Part shown: positions 63,282 to 64,000 of the stretch, piece by piece
Position numbering within the stretch: the first letter of the stretch is position 1
How the letters are laid out: every line of letters begins with the position of its first letter
Assembly: GCF_000332995.1 (NCBI RefSeq)
Contig: NZ_BANS01000008.1
Coordinates: forward strand, 1-64,000
Length of the DNA: 64,000 nucleotides
Direction: 5' to 3'
Source: Gordonia amicalis NBRC 100051 = JCM 11271
Lineage (GTDB): Bacteria; Actinomycetota; Actinomycetes; Mycobacteriales; Mycobacteriaceae
The notes under the pieces: generated by a model
What the model saw: only the letters and a program-made list of their open reading frames with translations
Database searches by the model: none
What the model was told of the DNA's origin: nothing
Program-made: the position numbers and the translations under genes

Positions 63282-64000
63282 TCAGATCCTTCTTCCGCCG
63301 CCGCGCCGGGACGCGGCCCGTGCCGCGAACGGCGCCACGAAGAGCATGAGGAGCACCCGCAGGATCTGGGCCGCGACGACGAAGGCCACGTTGCCGCCCG
63401 CGCCGGTGGCCGCTGCCAGGACGGCGTAGATGCCGCCGGGGGTGGTCGCGAGATAGCAGTCGAACATGGACTCCCCGGTCCATGCCGACAGTGCAACGCC
63501 GAGCAGTGCGCAACCGACACCGATGGCCAGGATGAGGACGAGCGCATAGGGCAGAACGCGTCCGATCTCTCGAAGACGCTCCATGGTGAAGCCGAGTCCC
63601 GCCTGCCAGCCGATCAGCGCGTAGGCCACGGTGAGCAGGATCGGAGAGACCGCGGCGTCGCCCGCGATACCGGTGAGCTCGGCGGCCGCCGAGAACGCGA
63701 GCGGACCGAGCAGACCGGCGGCCGGGAGGTGCAGCAGTCGTCCGACGGGGATGCCGACTCCCAGGCACACCCCCAGCAGCAACAGACCCCACGCCTGATC
63801 GGCCCACGACGCCGGGAGGATCTCCACGGTGCCTTCGCCTGCTCCGAAGACGAGGGACGCGACGAGCGGGATGGTGACGGTGACCAGCGCGACCCGTAGG
63901 TACTGGATGACCGCGACCATCCGTTCGTCGCCGCCGAACTCGCGGGTGAGGGCGACCAGCCCGGAGGCGCCGCCGGCCACGAGCGCGAGCGAGCCGGTGA
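63282..64000 (-). CDS. AbrB-family membrane protein, N-terminus outside the window
   Basis: The visible 239 or so residues have about seven hydrophobic helices and the repeated glycine/proline-containing helices of the AbrB (AimA-like ammonia monooxygenase regulator) family: LLLGVCLGVGIPVGRLLHLP, AAGLLGPL, and in the second repeat CYLATTPGGIYAVLAAATG. Such proteins are putative transporters despite the name. The frame remains open to the window edge (upstream residues read VTGSLALVAGGASGLVAL), so the start lies beyond 64000. It is followed on the same strand by the saccharopine-dehydrogenase-family gene. Confidence 0.85.
   Translation of the reverse strand, partial: TGSLALVAGGASGLVALTREFGGDERMVAVIQYLRVALVTVTIPLVASLVFGAGEGTVEILPASWADQAWGLLLLGVCLGVGIPVGRLLHLPAAGLLGPLAFSAAAELTGIAGDAAVSPILLTVAYALIGWQAGLGFTMERLREIGRVLPYALVLILAIGVGCALLGVALSAWTGESMFDCYLATTPGGIYAVLAAATGAGGNVAFVVAAQILRVLLMLFVAPFAARAASRRGGGRRI

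Noticed and set aside
1-64000. tRNA, rRNA, insertion sequence, MbtH-like or PPTase genes
   Set aside because: Looked for by eye; no cloverleaf, transposase motif, short MbtH motif or Sfp-type motif was found.

Overview
The window is high-GC DNA with coding on both strands, GTG/TTG starts, several apparently leaderless transcripts and four-base ATGA/GTGA overlaps. Gene content (BldC, menaquinone genes, a Cds1-type cysteine desulfhydrase, an F420-type luciferase-like oxidoreductase, an Rv1355c-like protein) points to a member of the Mycobacteriales, most likely Gordonia or a close relative. The genus is inferred from gene content only.

Left flank (about 1-14.4 kb): small regulators and membrane proteins (EspR-like XRE protein, BldC, DUF4229), a Cds1-like enzyme, an ABC exporter pair, and a small HTH protein coupled to a Clp-N-domain protein. 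Next come menA, a DUF559 nuclease-like gene bracketed by two copies of a 39-bp palindromic repeat, menE, two DUF3349 genes, a small membrane protein and pitA. The order menE - DUF3349 - small membrane protein - pitA matches M. tuberculosis Rv0542c-Rv0545c. In M. tuberculosis menB (Rv0548c) follows a few genes later, whereas here menB lies at 53.3 kb.

Central block (14.4-53.3 kb): a large surface-polysaccharide locus. It holds an O-antigen-ligase-like polymerase and YdcF protein on the minus strand. A seven-gene plus-strand operon follows: Wzz/kinase-like protein, lipase, second Wzz, lipase, acyltransferase, lipase, carbohydrate esterase. Then come a polyprenyl-phosphate sugar transferase and two GMD-family dehydratases (minus strand), an exported glycoside hydrolase, three glycosyltransferases, a hexapeptide acyltransferase and a Wzx-like flippase. 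Last are a 4,980-residue NRPS, a low-molecular-weight tyrosine phosphatase translationally coupled to it, and a DUF4012 protein. The model is synthesis of an acylated, possibly peptide-decorated exopolysaccharide or glycolipid. The kinase-like Wzz has lost its ATP-binding residues, and the first NRPS adenylation domain looks dead.

Right flank (53.3-64 kb): menB, a small membrane protein, a PaaI-type thioesterase, a ThiF-nitroreductase fusion (Rv1355c-like) divergent from a GNAT-like gene, a GGDEF gene and a GGDEF/EAL gene that both appear frameshifted, an hsp20 with a CIRCE operator over its promoter, a saccharopine-dehydrogenase-family reductase, and a partial AbrB-family membrane protein. 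I saw no tRNA, rRNA, CRISPR array or insertion sequence.
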